Of a stretch of 64,000 bases of DNA, positions 8,849 through 17,760 are shown piece by piece. Location of the stretch: positions 236,882 to 300,881 of the forward strand of contig NZ_JPLZ01000007.1 of assembly GCF_000735135.1 (NCBI RefSeq), written 5' to 3'. The notes below the pieces were generated by a model. It did no database searches. It saw only the letters and a list, made by a program, of their open reading frames with translations, and was not told the DNA's origin. The number at the start of each line of letters is the position of its first letter. Within the stretch, counting starts at the first letter, position 1. Position numbers and translations under genes: made by a program. Source of the DNA: Chryseobacterium sp. FH1 (GTDB taxonomy: Bacteria > Bacteroidota > Bacteroidia > Flavobacteriales > Weeksellaceae).

Positions 8849-10384
8849 TTAATACGAAACCCAACTCAAAGGATCTACAGGATTTTCACCATTCCAAATT
8901 TGGAAATCCAATGTGATAGACTCATCAAAATCACTGCCAACTTCTCCGAGAAGTGTGCCAGCAGAAACTTGTTGGTTAGGTTTTACCAATGTGTTAGCCA
9001 AGTTTGAATAGACTGTAAAATAATTTCCATGTTTCACAACTACAGAATAGCTTCCACTGATTTGTAATACCTTCGAAACAACGCCAGGGAAAACGCATCT
9101 TGCTTTGGCTCCTTTTGAAACAGCGATTTTAATTCCAATATTTTCCTCAACTATATTTTTGAAAACTGGATGTGGTTGCCTTCCAAAACGGTGCGTCACA
9201 GTTCCTCTGTCTACAGGGAAGCTCATTCTCCCTCTGTTTTCTGCAAAATTACTCCCTACAACAGGACCTAGATCGTAATTTTTCATTACTTTCTTCTCAG
9301 CGGCATCCTTTGCGTCGTCATTCTTTTTGTTAATAGCAACTTCATTCGCTTTTGCTTCTGCCAATTTATCACTCGCCGCTTTTGCTCTTATTGCTGCATC
9401 TCTACTTGCTCTTTCCGCTGCCTCTTTTCTTTCGATAGTTTTGTTGGTCTCGGCCAATTTTCGTTCTTCTTCTGCACGTTTGTTGGCAAGGTCGCTAGCT
9501 CTTTTAGATTCTAACTCTGCTTTTTTTCTTTCGGCTTCCGCAGCGGCAATTTTTGCTCTGTTTTCAGCTTCTATTCTATCTTTTTCTCTTTTCGCAGCAA
9601 TGTCTGCCAATCTTTTTCTTTCAGCTTCGGCTTTTCGCTCTGCTTCTTCTTTGGCTTTGGCAAGTCTGATTTCCTCAGCAATGATATTTCTGATTTGACG
9701 TTCCAAATCCTTCGATTGCGTTTGCTTTTGTCTAAGTTCTGCAGTTAATTTAGTTTCGTTCTTTTTGAACTCATCCAAAAGGACTTGCTTTTGTTTTTTC
9801 TCAGCTTCTATTGTGGAAAGGTCTTTTTTCTGAGAAAGTAGAAGATTGTCTTTATCAGAAACATATTTTTTCTTCAGCGCGATATTCTTCTTAATTTCAG
9901 TTGCTTTGTTGGAGATTTCAGTTGCCTTTTTATCCTGATATTCAGAATATCTTTTCAAATATTCTACTCTGTTGAGTGCTTCACCAATATTTTTAGAAGA
10001 TAGGATAAATGTTACTTTATTCTGAACACCTTTTGTTTTGTAGGCTTTTACAAGAATTTCCGAATAGTTCTTCCTTAAAACAGCAAGTTCACGATTGTTT
10101 TTATTGATTTCTAATTGACGTTTATAAATATCATCTTCAATAAATCTTTTTTCCTTCTGAGTATTGTTGTAGACTTTCTCACGAAGTGCCAATTTTTGGT
10201 TGACAGCGTTGAGATAAGCAATAGAAAGTTTGGATTCTTGTTTTGTTTGATTCAAAGTAGCGTTGAGGGAAGAGATTTGTTTCTTCAAATCGGCATTTTG
10301 CTTTTGCAATTGCTCTTTATCTTTTTGTCCAAATGCGCTTCCGAAAAGGATAATACTTATAAAAAAACTTAATTTCTTAATCAT
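8849..10384 (-). CDS. EnvC-like murein hydrolase activator (degenerate LytM/M23)
   Basis: A 511-aa exported protein. It has a signal peptide MIKKLSFFISIILFGSAFGQ, a coiled coil over roughly residues 20-250, an Ala/Glu/Lys/Arg-rich charged stretch (about 250-365), and a C-terminal LytM (peptidase M23) domain from about 395. The M23 zinc ligands are mostly lost: the usual HxGxD is NIGIKI, and the final HxH is replaced in LDFQIW, although HGNYFTVYSNL remains. Like E. coli EnvC it should activate an amidase rather than cut peptidoglycan itself. It overlaps the upstream DUF4292 gene by 4 bp. Confidence 0.85.
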   Translation of the reverse strand: MIKKLSFFISIILFGSAFGQKDKEQLQKQNADLKKQISSLNATLNQTKQESKLSIAYLNAVNQKLALREKVYNNTQKEKRFIEDDIYKRQLEINKNNRELAVLRKNYSEILVKAYKTKGVQNKVTFILSSKNIGEALNRVEYLKRYSEYQDKKATEISNKATEIKKNIALKKKYVSDKDNLLLSQKKDLSTIEAEKKQKQVLLDEFKKNETKLTAELRQKQTQSKDLERQIRNIIAEEIRLAKAKEEAERKAEAERKRLADIAAKREKDRIEAENRAKIAAAEAERKKAELESKRASDLANKRAEEERKLAETNKTIERKEAAERASRDAAIRAKAASDKLAEAKANEVAINKKNDDAKDAAEKKVMKNYDLGPVVGSNFAENRGRMSFPVDRGTVTHRFGRQPHPVFKNIVEENIGIKIAVSKGAKARCVFPGVVSKVLQISGSYSVVVKHGNYFTVYSNLANTLVKPNQQVSAGTLLGEVGSDFDESITLDFQIWNGENPVDPLSWVSY

Positions 10385-11178
10385 TTAATCTCTGTCTTTT
10401 TGTAATTGGCAGGAACGGAATAAGGCGTATCCATACGGGAAAAATCAAATTTCGTATTTTCAATTAATATTTCGTCGGTTTTGTTGGCTTTTATAATTAT
10501 TTTAACACTTTTCGGGAAGCTCTCATTGTTGATGATTTCTCTATTGGAATAAGTGATATCTAATTGGTCATTGTTCGCTAGATTCGTCATCAAAACGTGA
10601 CTTAAATTAAAACTTTGATCGTAATCTAGAGAGATTTTGTACTCGCTGGTTCTCCCGTTTTCAGTAATTTTTTGATTCTTTTTCGAAGTTAGATTAAAAC
10701 CCAGATCATTTTGAGTCAAGTTGTAATCGCTTTCTGAAACTGGAATGAAGGTTTTTCCTAAAAGCAGATTTTGCAAAGCGTTGTAATCAATGAAATTGAC
10801 ATTCAATAATTTGTTGAGATAACCGAAATCCGAATCGATGTAACTTTTGTCCAGCTTGTAATAGCCTTTGATGCCTTCTGGCGTTGCAATACCTCTTGCT
10901 GCTTGCAGGATGACCGCAGTTAAGTTCATCCAGACTTTTTGTCCGTTTTCAACATAGATCACTGCATCCAAAGTGGGAATGAAGGAACCTGTTTTTGCGT
11001 CGATCTTACTATTGATTTTCACCGCGTCGAAACTTGATTTTTTATCAATTGCAGAAAAGAATTCGGCATTGTTGGAAATCGGAGTGTTGTTTGCGACCGG
11101 CGTTGGAGCTTGTGTTTTGTTGACTTTACAAGAGGTTACGACCAAAGCCGAAAGTATGATCAGAATGTATTTTTGCAT
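10381..11178 (-). CDS. DUF4292 lipoprotein
   Basis: A 265-aa predicted lipoprotein (MQKYILIILSALVVTSCKV, lipidated Cys17) with a DUF4292 domain. The segments VWMNLTAVILQAARGIATPEG and GYYKLDKSYIDSDFGYLNKLL are characteristic. The fold resembles LolA/LolB-type lipoprotein carriers, so a role in outer-membrane lipoprotein or lipid traffic is plausible but unproven. It is the first gene of the operon that continues to the EnvC-like gene, tatA, DUF4254, the small lipoprotein and ribA. A candidate -7 box TATTTTTG lies on the minus strand at 11213-11220. Confidence 0.82.
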   Translation of the reverse strand: MQKYILIILSALVVTSCKVNKTQAPTPVANNTPISNNAEFFSAIDKKSSFDAVKINSKIDAKTGSFIPTLDAVIYVENGQKVWMNLTAVILQAARGIATPEGIKGYYKLDKSYIDSDFGYLNKLLNVNFIDYNALQNLLLGKTFIPVSESDYNLTQNDLGFNLTSKKNQKITENGRTSEYKISLDYDQSFNLSHVLMTNLANNDQLDITYSNREIINNESFPKSVKIIIKANKTDEILIENTKFDFSRMDTPYSVPANYKKTEIK

Positions 11179-11245
11179 AATTTTTTTTCGATGAAACTTA
11201 CAATATTAACGCCAAAAATAAACTTATATTTTGACTTAGGTATCT

Positions 11246-11284
11246 AAAAAAAACTTTGTCAAAGTTCAGAACCTTGACAAAGTT
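11246..11284 (-). terminator. Terminator after the nucleotidyltransferase gene
   Basis: On the minus strand AACTTTGTCAA pairs with TTGACAAAGTT and is followed by a run of T. It separates the nucleotidyltransferase gene from the DUF4292 operon. Confidence 0.85.
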
Positions 11285-11304
11285 GATATTTATTTAAATT
11301 AAAA

Positions 11305-12324
11305 TTAATCTTTCGAAACGAAATCTAAAACCGAGAAATCACCCAAAGAAATTTCTCTCGCGACTCCAAAATATTGTGCCGAGTTGCCAATCATAGAATT
11401 GCTTAGATTCCCATGGTCAATCATCGTATTTTCTTGGATCAATGAATTATCGATATTAGAATTGATGACAACAGTGTTGTTCCCAAGAGAAACATTAGGA
11501 CCGATTTTAGAGTTTAAAATCTTCACATTTTCCCCGATGAAACATGGTGGGATGATCATGCAATTTTCAATATTAGCCGATTCTGGGAATTTGGACATAT
11601 TTTCTTTCTCGTATTGTAAAATCTTGCTGTTTGTTTCAACTGTTGCGTTTTTATTTCCGCAATCCATCCAATCATCTACTTTTCCAAGAGAGAATTTTGA
11701 GCCTTTTGACCTAAGATTTTCAAGAGCTGTTGTCAGTTGGAATTCACCACCTTCGGTAATATTATTTCCAATAATATGATCTATTTCCGCTATCAACTTC
11801 TCAGCTGAATTAAAATAATAAATTCCGATGATGGCAAGGTCAGAAACGAATTCTTTTGGTTTTTCCACAAAATCTGTGATGAAACCATAATCATCCAATT
11901 TTACAACACCGAAAGCCGAAGGGTCTTCCACTTTTTTCACCCAGATCACACCGTCCGCATTGGTATCAAGATGGAAATCTGCACGGAAAAGTGTATCAGC
12001 AAACGCAATAATCACTGGTCCACTCATACTTTCTCTTGCGCAATTGATTGCGTGAGCTGTTCCCAAAGGTTCGGTCTGAGCATAGATTGTTCCTTTTGCC
12101 CCCAGATTTTCAGCAACTTTGATTAATGAAGCTTCTACTTCTGCCCCAAAATCTCCTATAATGAATGCGATTTCTTCAATTGGTTGATTTGCAACTTTTG
12201 CAATATCTTCTACCAATCTTTGAACGATTGGTTTTCCTCCGATTGGAATCAACGGTTTTGGAACTGTCAATGTGTGAGGCCTAAGTCTGGAGCCACGTCC
12301 AGCCATTGGAACTATTATTTTCAT
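11305..12324 (-). CDS. Sugar-1-phosphate nucleotidyltransferase
   Basis: A 339-aa enzyme that transfers a nucleotide onto a sugar 1-phosphate to make an NDP-sugar for surface polysaccharides. The N-terminal nucleotide-binding signature IVPMAGRGSRLRPHT and the lysine of VPKPLIPIGGKP are present, with GTAHAI and FADTLF further on. The C-terminus (about 255-339) has hexapeptide-like turns (ENCMIIPPCFIGENVKILNS) forming a short left-handed beta-helix. The sugar and base are not predictable; RmlA/GlmU-like enzymes are the closest types. It lies 42 bp downstream of the flippase gene, so the pair probably forms a surface-polysaccharide operon. Confidence 0.85.
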   Translation of the reverse strand: MKIIVPMAGRGSRLRPHTLTVPKPLIPIGGKPIVQRLVEDIAKVANQPIEEIAFIIGDFGAEVEASLIKVAENLGAKGTIYAQTEPLGTAHAINCARESMSGPVIIAFADTLFRADFHLDTNADGVIWVKKVEDPSAFGVVKLDDYGFITDFVEKPKEFVSDLAIIGIYYFNSAEKLIAEIDHIIGNNITEGGEFQLTTALENLRSKGSKFSLGKVDDWMDCGNKNATVETNSKILQYEKENMSKFPESANIENCMIIPPCFIGENVKILNSKIGPNVSLGNNTVVINSNIDNSLIQENTMIDHGNLSNSMIGNSAQYFGVAREISLGDFSVLDFVSKD

Positions 12325-12366
12325 ACTTTTATTATTTTGTGGGGTTATTGGTTATTAGTTATATTG

Positions 12367-13827
12367 TTAATTATTTATACCCAATTTGTTTAAAATCTTT
12401 TTGGGAATTAGTTTCTCTGAAATTATTAAAATGGTTGCCAAAAATATAAATATAAGGTTACCTATCCAAATGTTTTGTTTTAAATATTGATAACATATCA
12501 AAGATGCCAACATTGTTATGAGAATGACAATTGAGTTTTTATAAATATTGTATGGAACCGGATATTTGTATTGTCCCCAAATATACGATATCACCATCAT
12601 AGCAAAATAACTGCCAATCGTGGCCCAGGTTGAAGCCCAATATCCGTATGTGGGAATAAAATAAAAATTAATAATTATGGTTATCAAAACACCAATTCCT
12701 GAGATGTAGGCACCAATAATTGTTTTATCGGTCAATTTGTACCAAATCGAAAGATTGAGATAGATTCCTATAAATAAACTCGCAAAAAATAAAATAGGAA
12801 GAATCGAAATTCCCTCGTAATATTCCGGATTGTTGATGTAAACTTTGGCAATCCAGTCCAAATTAACAGATAAGAATAAGACAATCAAACAATTGATGGC
12901 GATGAAAATGTCCATCAATTTCACATACATTTCTTTTGCGTTCGCATTCTTCGAATTGCTGAAAAAGAATGGTTCGATCCCCAAAGAGTAGGCTTGTCTG
13001 AACAAAATTACAAACGTCACCACTTTCGCAACACCGCCGTAAACGCCCAGTTCGTGTCTTCCGATTTCGTCCGGCAAAAGGAATTTGAGAAACTGTCTAT
13101 CAAAGGTTTCATTAATGATTCCTGCCAAGCCGGCAATTGTAATTGGCCAGGAATATTTTATCATTTTTTTCCAAAGTTCCCAAGAGAAATGCTTTATTCT
13201 TGCGATTAACAATTCTTGTGACAGCATCAAAAAGGTGACAGCACTTGCAACCAGATTTGCGACAAAAACATAACCGATTCCAAATGTCGGACTGTATTTC
13301 AAACCGAAAATTCCTTCCGGATATCTTGGCAGAATAATGATGAAAAATACGACTAATAAAAAATTGATGATGCCATTCGTGATTCGGATTCCTGCGTATT
13401 TTAATGGTCGTTCGTTTTTCCTTAACATTACAAAAGGCATCGCAGAAAAAGCATCCAAAGCCAAAGTAATTGTAAGAATTGCCAGCAAATCGACTTGGTC
13501 TGGCGTTTTGAAAGCAATCGCTAATGGTTGTCTGTAAAGTAATGTGAAAAATAAATAAACCAAAGTCACAGCCAATACGCTGAAAAAGGCAGTCGAAATC
13601 AATTTTCTGTCATCTTTCTCGTCCAACGCAAACCGGAAAAATGTCGTTTCCATTCCGTGGGTCAAAAGCACTGCAATAACGCCGGCTACTGAATAAAAAT
13701 CGGCAAAAGGAGAATAGGCAGTTGGACCAAAAGTTCTTGTTATAATTGGATTAATTACAAACGGGAACAGTCTGATAATCACAGTTGTTAATCCGTAAAG
13801 AGCGGTTTGTCCGAGAAGCTTCTTCAA
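12367..13827 (-). CDS. Polysaccharide/lipopolysaccharide flippase (Wzx/MATE type)
   Basis: A 486-aa integral membrane protein with about 12-14 hydrophobic helices and the N-terminal MATE/Wzx pattern GQTALYGLTTVIIRLFPFVI. Such proteins move lipid-linked oligosaccharides across the inner membrane. The start codon is TTG (complement of 13825-13827); the ATG codons further in would cut into the first helix. A perfect -7 box TATTTTTG on the minus strand lies at 13842-13849, leaving a leader of only about 8 nt. The nucleotidyltransferase gene follows after 42 bp. Confidence 0.85.
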   Translation of the reverse strand: MKKLLGQTALYGLTTVIIRLFPFVINPIITRTFGPTAYSPFADFYSVAGVIAVLLTHGMETTFFRFALDEKDDRKLISTAFFSVLAVTLVYLFFTLLYRQPLAIAFKTPDQVDLLAILTITLALDAFSAMPFVMLRKNERPLKYAGIRITNGIINFLLVVFFIIILPRYPEGIFGLKYSPTFGIGYVFVANLVASAVTFLMLSQELLIARIKHFSWELWKKMIKYSWPITIAGLAGIINETFDRQFLKFLLPDEIGRHELGVYGGVAKVVTFVILFRQAYSLGIEPFFFSNSKNANAKEMYVKLMDIFIAINCLIVLFLSVNLDWIAKVYINNPEYYEGISILPILFFASLFIGIYLNLSIWYKLTDKTIIGAYISGIGVLITIIINFYFIPTYGYWASTWATIGSYFAMMVISYIWGQYKYPVPYNIYKNSIVILITMLASLICYQYLKQNIWIGNLIFIFLATILIISEKLIPKKILNKLGINN

Positions 13828-13841
13828 TTCAAAAATTTTTG

Positions 13842-13849
13842 CAAAAATA
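13842..13849 (-). promoter_or_regulatory. -7 box of the flippase operon
   Basis: TATTTTTG on the minus strand matches TAnnTTTG. It sits 14 nt before the TTG start codon and supports that start. Confidence 0.5.
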
Positions 13850-13872
13850 ATCTATTCTGACAAGAATCCGAT

Positions 13873-16170
13873 TTATTTCTTCAGCTTATAATTCATAAAG
13901 AAAACCAATTTTCCACCTTTCATAATGTCTTCGTGTTTCAATTTGTAACCTTCGAATGCTTTTCCATTTAGCTCAATTCTTTCGATATAGACATTTTTTT
14001 CTGATTGATTTTTAGCTTCAATTTCAAATGTTTTTCCGTTCTCCAAATTCAATTTTGCGTTGACGATACTCGGACTTCCAATCCAATAATCATCAGAGCC
14101 AGGCGAAACGGGATAGAATCCCAAACTGCTGAAAATGTACCATGCACTCATTTGTCCGCAATCGTCATTTCCGCCTAATCCGTCGGGTTTTGCTTTGTAT
14201 TGCATCGTCAAGATTTTTCGAATTTGAGCTTGTGTTTTCCAAGGTTGACCGGCAACATTATAAAGATAAGCCACGTGATGCGCCGGTTCGTTTCCGTGAA
14301 CATAACCGCCGATAATTCCTTCTCTGGTAATATCTTCCGTATCAGCAAAAAACTCGTCAGGCAGATGCATTGAAAACAATTCATCAAGATTTTCGCCGAA
14401 TTTCTTTTGTCCGCCCATCGATTTCATTAATTCCTCAGGATTGTGCGGAACGAAGAAACTGTAATTCCAGGAATTTCCTTCGATAAAGCCTTGTCCGTGC
14501 GTGCTCATCAAATCAAATTCCTTCTTGAAACTTCCGTCAGACAATCTCGGTCTCATAAAACCGATTGATTTATCGAAGACATTTTTCCAGTTTTCGGAAC
14601 GTTTCAGATATTCATTGTAGATGTCTGTTTTGCCTAATTTCTTGGCGATTTGTGAAATTGCCCAATCGTCGTAAGCGTATTCAACAGTATTTGAAACCGA
14701 CGTTCCATTTTTCTCCGCAGAGATGTAACCTTTGTCGATGTATTCTCCGATGCCTTCGTAATTTCTTTTGTTGGAAGTCGCAATACAAGCCTTCAAAGCT
14801 TCTTCCGGATTTCCAGTGTAAGTGCCTTTGATAATCGCATCAGCAATCAAAGAAACTGAATGATAACCGCTCATACACCAATTCTCATTCGCATAATGCG
14901 ACCAAACCGGCAACATTTTCAAACTGAATTGGTCGTAATGCGCCATCATCGACTGAATCATATCATTGTTCCGTTTTGGCTGAATGATATTGAAAAACGG
15001 ATGTAAAGCGCGGTAAGTGTCCCAAAGTGAAAACGTCGTGTAATTCGTGAATCCTTTGGCCTGATGCACATTTTGGTCAAGACCTTTATACTCGCCATTG
15101 GAATCCATATAAGTGGTAGGATTGATGAACGTGTGATACATCGCCGTGTAAAAATTCACTTTATCATCTTCAGAAAGTGTGTTGACAACGATTTTATTAA
15201 GTTCCTTATTCCAGTCATTTTGAGCCTGATATTTTATTTTTTCAAAGTTCCAATCTGGCGTTTCTTTGGTTAAGTTTTCCAAAGCATTGGCCTGACTGAC
15301 TGGCGAAATCGCAAATTTGATTTGAACTTTTTCATTTTCCTGAGTATCGAAATCAAAATGCATTATGATTTTCTTGCCTGCAATCTCCGGGAAATTATCG
15401 TCCTGATTCCATTTTCTCCAGAAACCTCGGTAAGCTTGTTTTGTGTCAAAATTTTTCTGTCCGTAAGATTTGAAAGGCTTCGAAAATTCCATTGCAAAAT
15501 AAACCGTTCTTGTTCTTGCCCAGCCGTTGGTTTGTCTGTAACCCGTGATTCGGTGGTCATTTTCAATCCTCACGTAAGTCCAGACATTTTTGTCATCATA
15601 ATTGTAAATCCCAGCCATCAAATCCAAAATAATGTGTGCATCATCAGATTTCGGAAAAGTATATTGATGAACGCCAACTCTTGTTGTAGCAGTCATTTCG
15701 GCCAGAATATTATAGTCGTCAAGCTTCACTTTGTAATAACCAGCTTCGGCTTTTTCGTTTTGATGAGAGAATCGCGAACGAAATCCACTTTCGGGTTTTT
15801 GAGCCGTTCCTGGATTTAATTTTAATTTTCCGACTGTCGGCATTATCAAAAAATCACCCAAATCCGAATGACCAGTTCCACTGAAATGCGTGTGCGAAAA
15901 TCCGACAATCGTTTTGTCTTCATAGCGATAACCAGCGCAATATTTATAAACATCTGGATTGTATTTTCCATTGACTTCATAAGAAAGCGAATCGGTTTCC
16001 GGACTCAGCTGAACGGCGCCAAAAGGAACAGTGGCTCCGGGAAAAGTATGTCCCATTTTTTCGGTTCCGATGATTGGATTCACGAATTTCGAGAGGTTTT
16101 CTAATTTTTGGGAACTGAATAATGAAGCGAATAAAATGGGTAGAATTAAAATGTATTTTCTCGGAGACAT
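13873..16170 (-). CDS. GH92 family exo-alpha-mannosidase-type glycosidase
   Basis: A 765-aa exported glycoside hydrolase of family 92, calcium-dependent enzymes that mostly remove alpha-mannose from glycans. A signal peptide (MSPRKYILILPILFASLFSS) precedes the family start FVNPIIGTEKMGHTFPGATVPFG. Other GH92 blocks seen are FSHTHFSGTGHSDLGDFL, HGNEPAHHVAYLYN, and GGNDDCGQMSAWYIFSSLGFYP near the C-terminus. The length is typical. It has no T9SS sorting domain, so a periplasmic location is likely. It is monocistronic and divergent from pyrC. The exact linkage specificity cannot be told from sequence alone. Confidence 0.93.
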   Translation of the reverse strand: MSPRKYILILPILFASLFSSQKLENLSKFVNPIIGTEKMGHTFPGATVPFGAVQLSPETDSLSYEVNGKYNPDVYKYCAGYRYEDKTIVGFSHTHFSGTGHSDLGDFLIMPTVGKLKLNPGTAQKPESGFRSRFSHQNEKAEAGYYKVKLDDYNILAEMTATTRVGVHQYTFPKSDDAHIILDLMAGIYNYDDKNVWTYVRIENDHRITGYRQTNGWARTRTVYFAMEFSKPFKSYGQKNFDTKQAYRGFWRKWNQDDNFPEIAGKKIIMHFDFDTQENEKVQIKFAISPVSQANALENLTKETPDWNFEKIKYQAQNDWNKELNKIVVNTLSEDDKVNFYTAMYHTFINPTTYMDSNGEYKGLDQNVHQAKGFTNYTTFSLWDTYRALHPFFNIIQPKRNNDMIQSMMAHYDQFSLKMLPVWSHYANENWCMSGYHSVSLIADAIIKGTYTGNPEEALKACIATSNKRNYEGIGEYIDKGYISAEKNGTSVSNTVEYAYDDWAISQIAKKLGKTDIYNEYLKRSENWKNVFDKSIGFMRPRLSDGSFKKEFDLMSTHGQGFIEGNSWNYSFFVPHNPEELMKSMGGQKKFGENLDELFSMHLPDEFFADTEDITREGIIGGYVHGNEPAHHVAYLYNVAGQPWKTQAQIRKILTMQYKAKPDGLGGNDDCGQMSAWYIFSSLGFYPVSPGSDDYWIGSPSIVNAKLNLENGKTFEIEAKNQSEKNVYIERIELNGKAFEGYKLKHEDIMKGGKLVFFMNYKLKK

Positions 16171-16199
16171 TCTTTGGAATTTTGAAGCAATTTAGTTAA

Positions 16200-16314
16200 A
16201 ACCACAAAAGGCACAAAAGTTTTCTTGACTTTAGAAATCCTAAATAATGAAAAACTTTGTATTCTTTGACTTAATTAATGAAGATTGCTTTTTTCTTTTG
16301 TGACTTTTGTGGTT
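16200..16314. repeat. Imperfect 20-bp inverted repeat upstream of pyrC
   Basis: AACCACAAAAGGCACAAAAG at 16200-16219 is the reverse complement, with one mismatch, of CTTTTGTGACTTTTGTGGTT at 16295-16314. The 75-bp spacer is AT-rich. The right arm contains the -33 TTTG of the pyrC promoter. Confidence 0.7.
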
Positions 16315-16338
16315 TATAAATTCAAAAACTTAATTTTG
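16306..16338 (+). promoter_or_regulatory. Promoter of pyrC
   Basis: TTTG at 16306-16309 and TAATTTTG at 16331-16338, 21 nt apart, match the Bacteroidota promoter. The pyrC ATG is 20 nt further on. Confidence 0.6.
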
Positions 16339-16358
16339 TTTCAATCTAAAAAAGTAAA

Positions 16359-17699
16359 ATGAAAATTCTAATAAAAAACGCCCAAATCGTCAATGAAAAT
16401 CTGGTCTTCGAAAGTGATGTTCTGATTGAGAATGATTTGATTTCCAAGATTTCAAAAAATATCTCTGAAGAAAATGTTGACCAAATAATCGACGCGTCTG
16501 AAAAATATCTGTTGCCAGGAATCATCGATGACCAAGTTCATTTTCGTGAACCAGGATTGACGCAGAAAGGCGATATCGAAACTGAATCAAAATCTGCAAT
16601 CGCGGGCGGAATCACAAGTTTCATCGACCAACCGAATACGGTTCCGAATGCCGTAACCCAAGAATTGTTGGCAGATAAATACGAGATTGGTTCTCAAAAA
16701 GCGTACGCCAATTACGGTTTTATGATGGGCGGAACGAATGATAATCTTGAAGAAATCCTCAAAACAAATCCAAGAAATGTTCCCGGAATCAAATTGTTCT
16801 TAGGTTCATCAACAGGAAATATGTTGGTTGACAATCCTGAAACTCTGGAAAATATTTTTAGCAATACCAAAATGCTGATTGCCGTTCATTGCGAAGATGA
16901 AGCGACCATTCGGGAAAACACAGAAAAGTACAAAGTGGAATTTGGCGACGATATTCCTGTGAAATTCCATCATTTGATAAGAAGTGAGGAAGCTTGTTAT
17001 AAATCGTCGTCAAAAGCAATTGAATTAGCACAAAAAACTGGCGCGCGACTACACGTTTTCCATTTGTCAACAGCGATTGAAACGGACCTTTTCCGAAATG
17101 ATATTCCATTAAAAGAAAAAAAAATAACGGCCGAAGTTTGTGTTCATCACCTGACTTTTACCAATGAAGATTACGAGACAAAAGGAAACCTCATCAAATG
17201 GAATCCGGCGGTCAAAACTTTAAAAGATAAAGACGGACTTTGGGAAGCTCTTTTGGATGACAGAATTGATGTCATCGCCACCGACCACGCGCCTCACACT
17301 TGGGAAGAAAAGCAAAATGTTTATACGAAATGTCCTTCCGGAGCACCTTTGGTTCAACATTCTTTGGTCGTGATGTTGGAGAATTTCCGAAGTGGAAAAA
17401 TTACTTTGGAGAAAATCGTTGAGAAAATGTGTCACAATCCTGCGATTCTTTTTAGAATTGAGAAAAGAGGTTTTGTGAGGGAAGGTTACAAAGCAGATTT
17501 GGTTTTGGTAGATTTAGAAGAAAACTGGACGGTTTCCAAAGAAAATATTTTGTACAAATGTGGCTGGAGTCCGTTGGAAGGAACTGAGTTTCATTCTAAA
17601 GTGACGCATACTTTTGTGAATGGAAATTTGGTTTACGATAATGGAAAAATCAATGAGAAAAAATTCGGGGAGCGTTTGCTTTTTGAAGTTCAGGAATAA
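16359..17699 (+). CDS. pyrC: Dihydroorotase
   Basis: Catalyses ring closure of N-carbamoyl-aspartate to dihydroorotate in pyrimidine synthesis. The 446-aa amidohydrolase shows DDQVHFREPGLT (residues 57-68), FIDQPNT, GIKLFLGSSTGNML, AVHCEDE, LHVFHLS and IATDHAPH. The usual HxH metal motif at the start is Q59-V-H61, so the first histidine is replaced by glutamine, while the later His residues and the catalytic Asp are present. I believe this Gln is shared by other Bacteroidota dihydroorotases, so activity is expected. It is monocistronic with its own promoter and a strong terminator. An inactive dihydroorotase-like paralogue is the alternative. Confidence 0.87.
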   Translation: MKILIKNAQIVNENLVFESDVLIENDLISKISKNISEENVDQIIDASEKYLLPGIIDDQVHFREPGLTQKGDIETESKSAIAGGITSFIDQPNTVPNAVTQELLADKYEIGSQKAYANYGFMMGGTNDNLEEILKTNPRNVPGIKLFLGSSTGNMLVDNPETLENIFSNTKMLIAVHCEDEATIRENTEKYKVEFGDDIPVKFHHLIRSEEACYKSSSKAIELAQKTGARLHVFHLSTAIETDLFRNDIPLKEKKITAEVCVHHLTFTNEDYETKGNLIKWNPAVKTLKDKDGLWEALLDDRIDVIATDHAPHTWEEKQNVYTKCPSGAPLVQHSLVVMLENFRSGKITLEKIVEKMCHNPAILFRIEKRGFVREGYKADLVLVDLEENWTVSKENILYKCGWSPLEGTEFHSKVTHTFVNGNLVYDNGKINEKKFGERLLFEVQE

Positions 17700-17704
17700 A
17701 AATT

Positions 17705-17739
17705 AAATAAGGCTTTTCACCAATTGAAAAGCCTTATTT
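17705..17739. terminator. Bidirectional terminator between pyrC and azoR
   Basis: A perfect 15-bp stem, AAATAAGGCTTTTCA with loop CCAAT and its complement, lies between the two convergent genes. Confidence 0.9.
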
Positions 17740-17760
17740 ATTAACAAATTAATTTAAATA

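Noticed and set aside
15322..15819. 165-aa plus-strand ORF within the GH92 gene
   Set aside because: Antisense shadow of a clearly coding frame.
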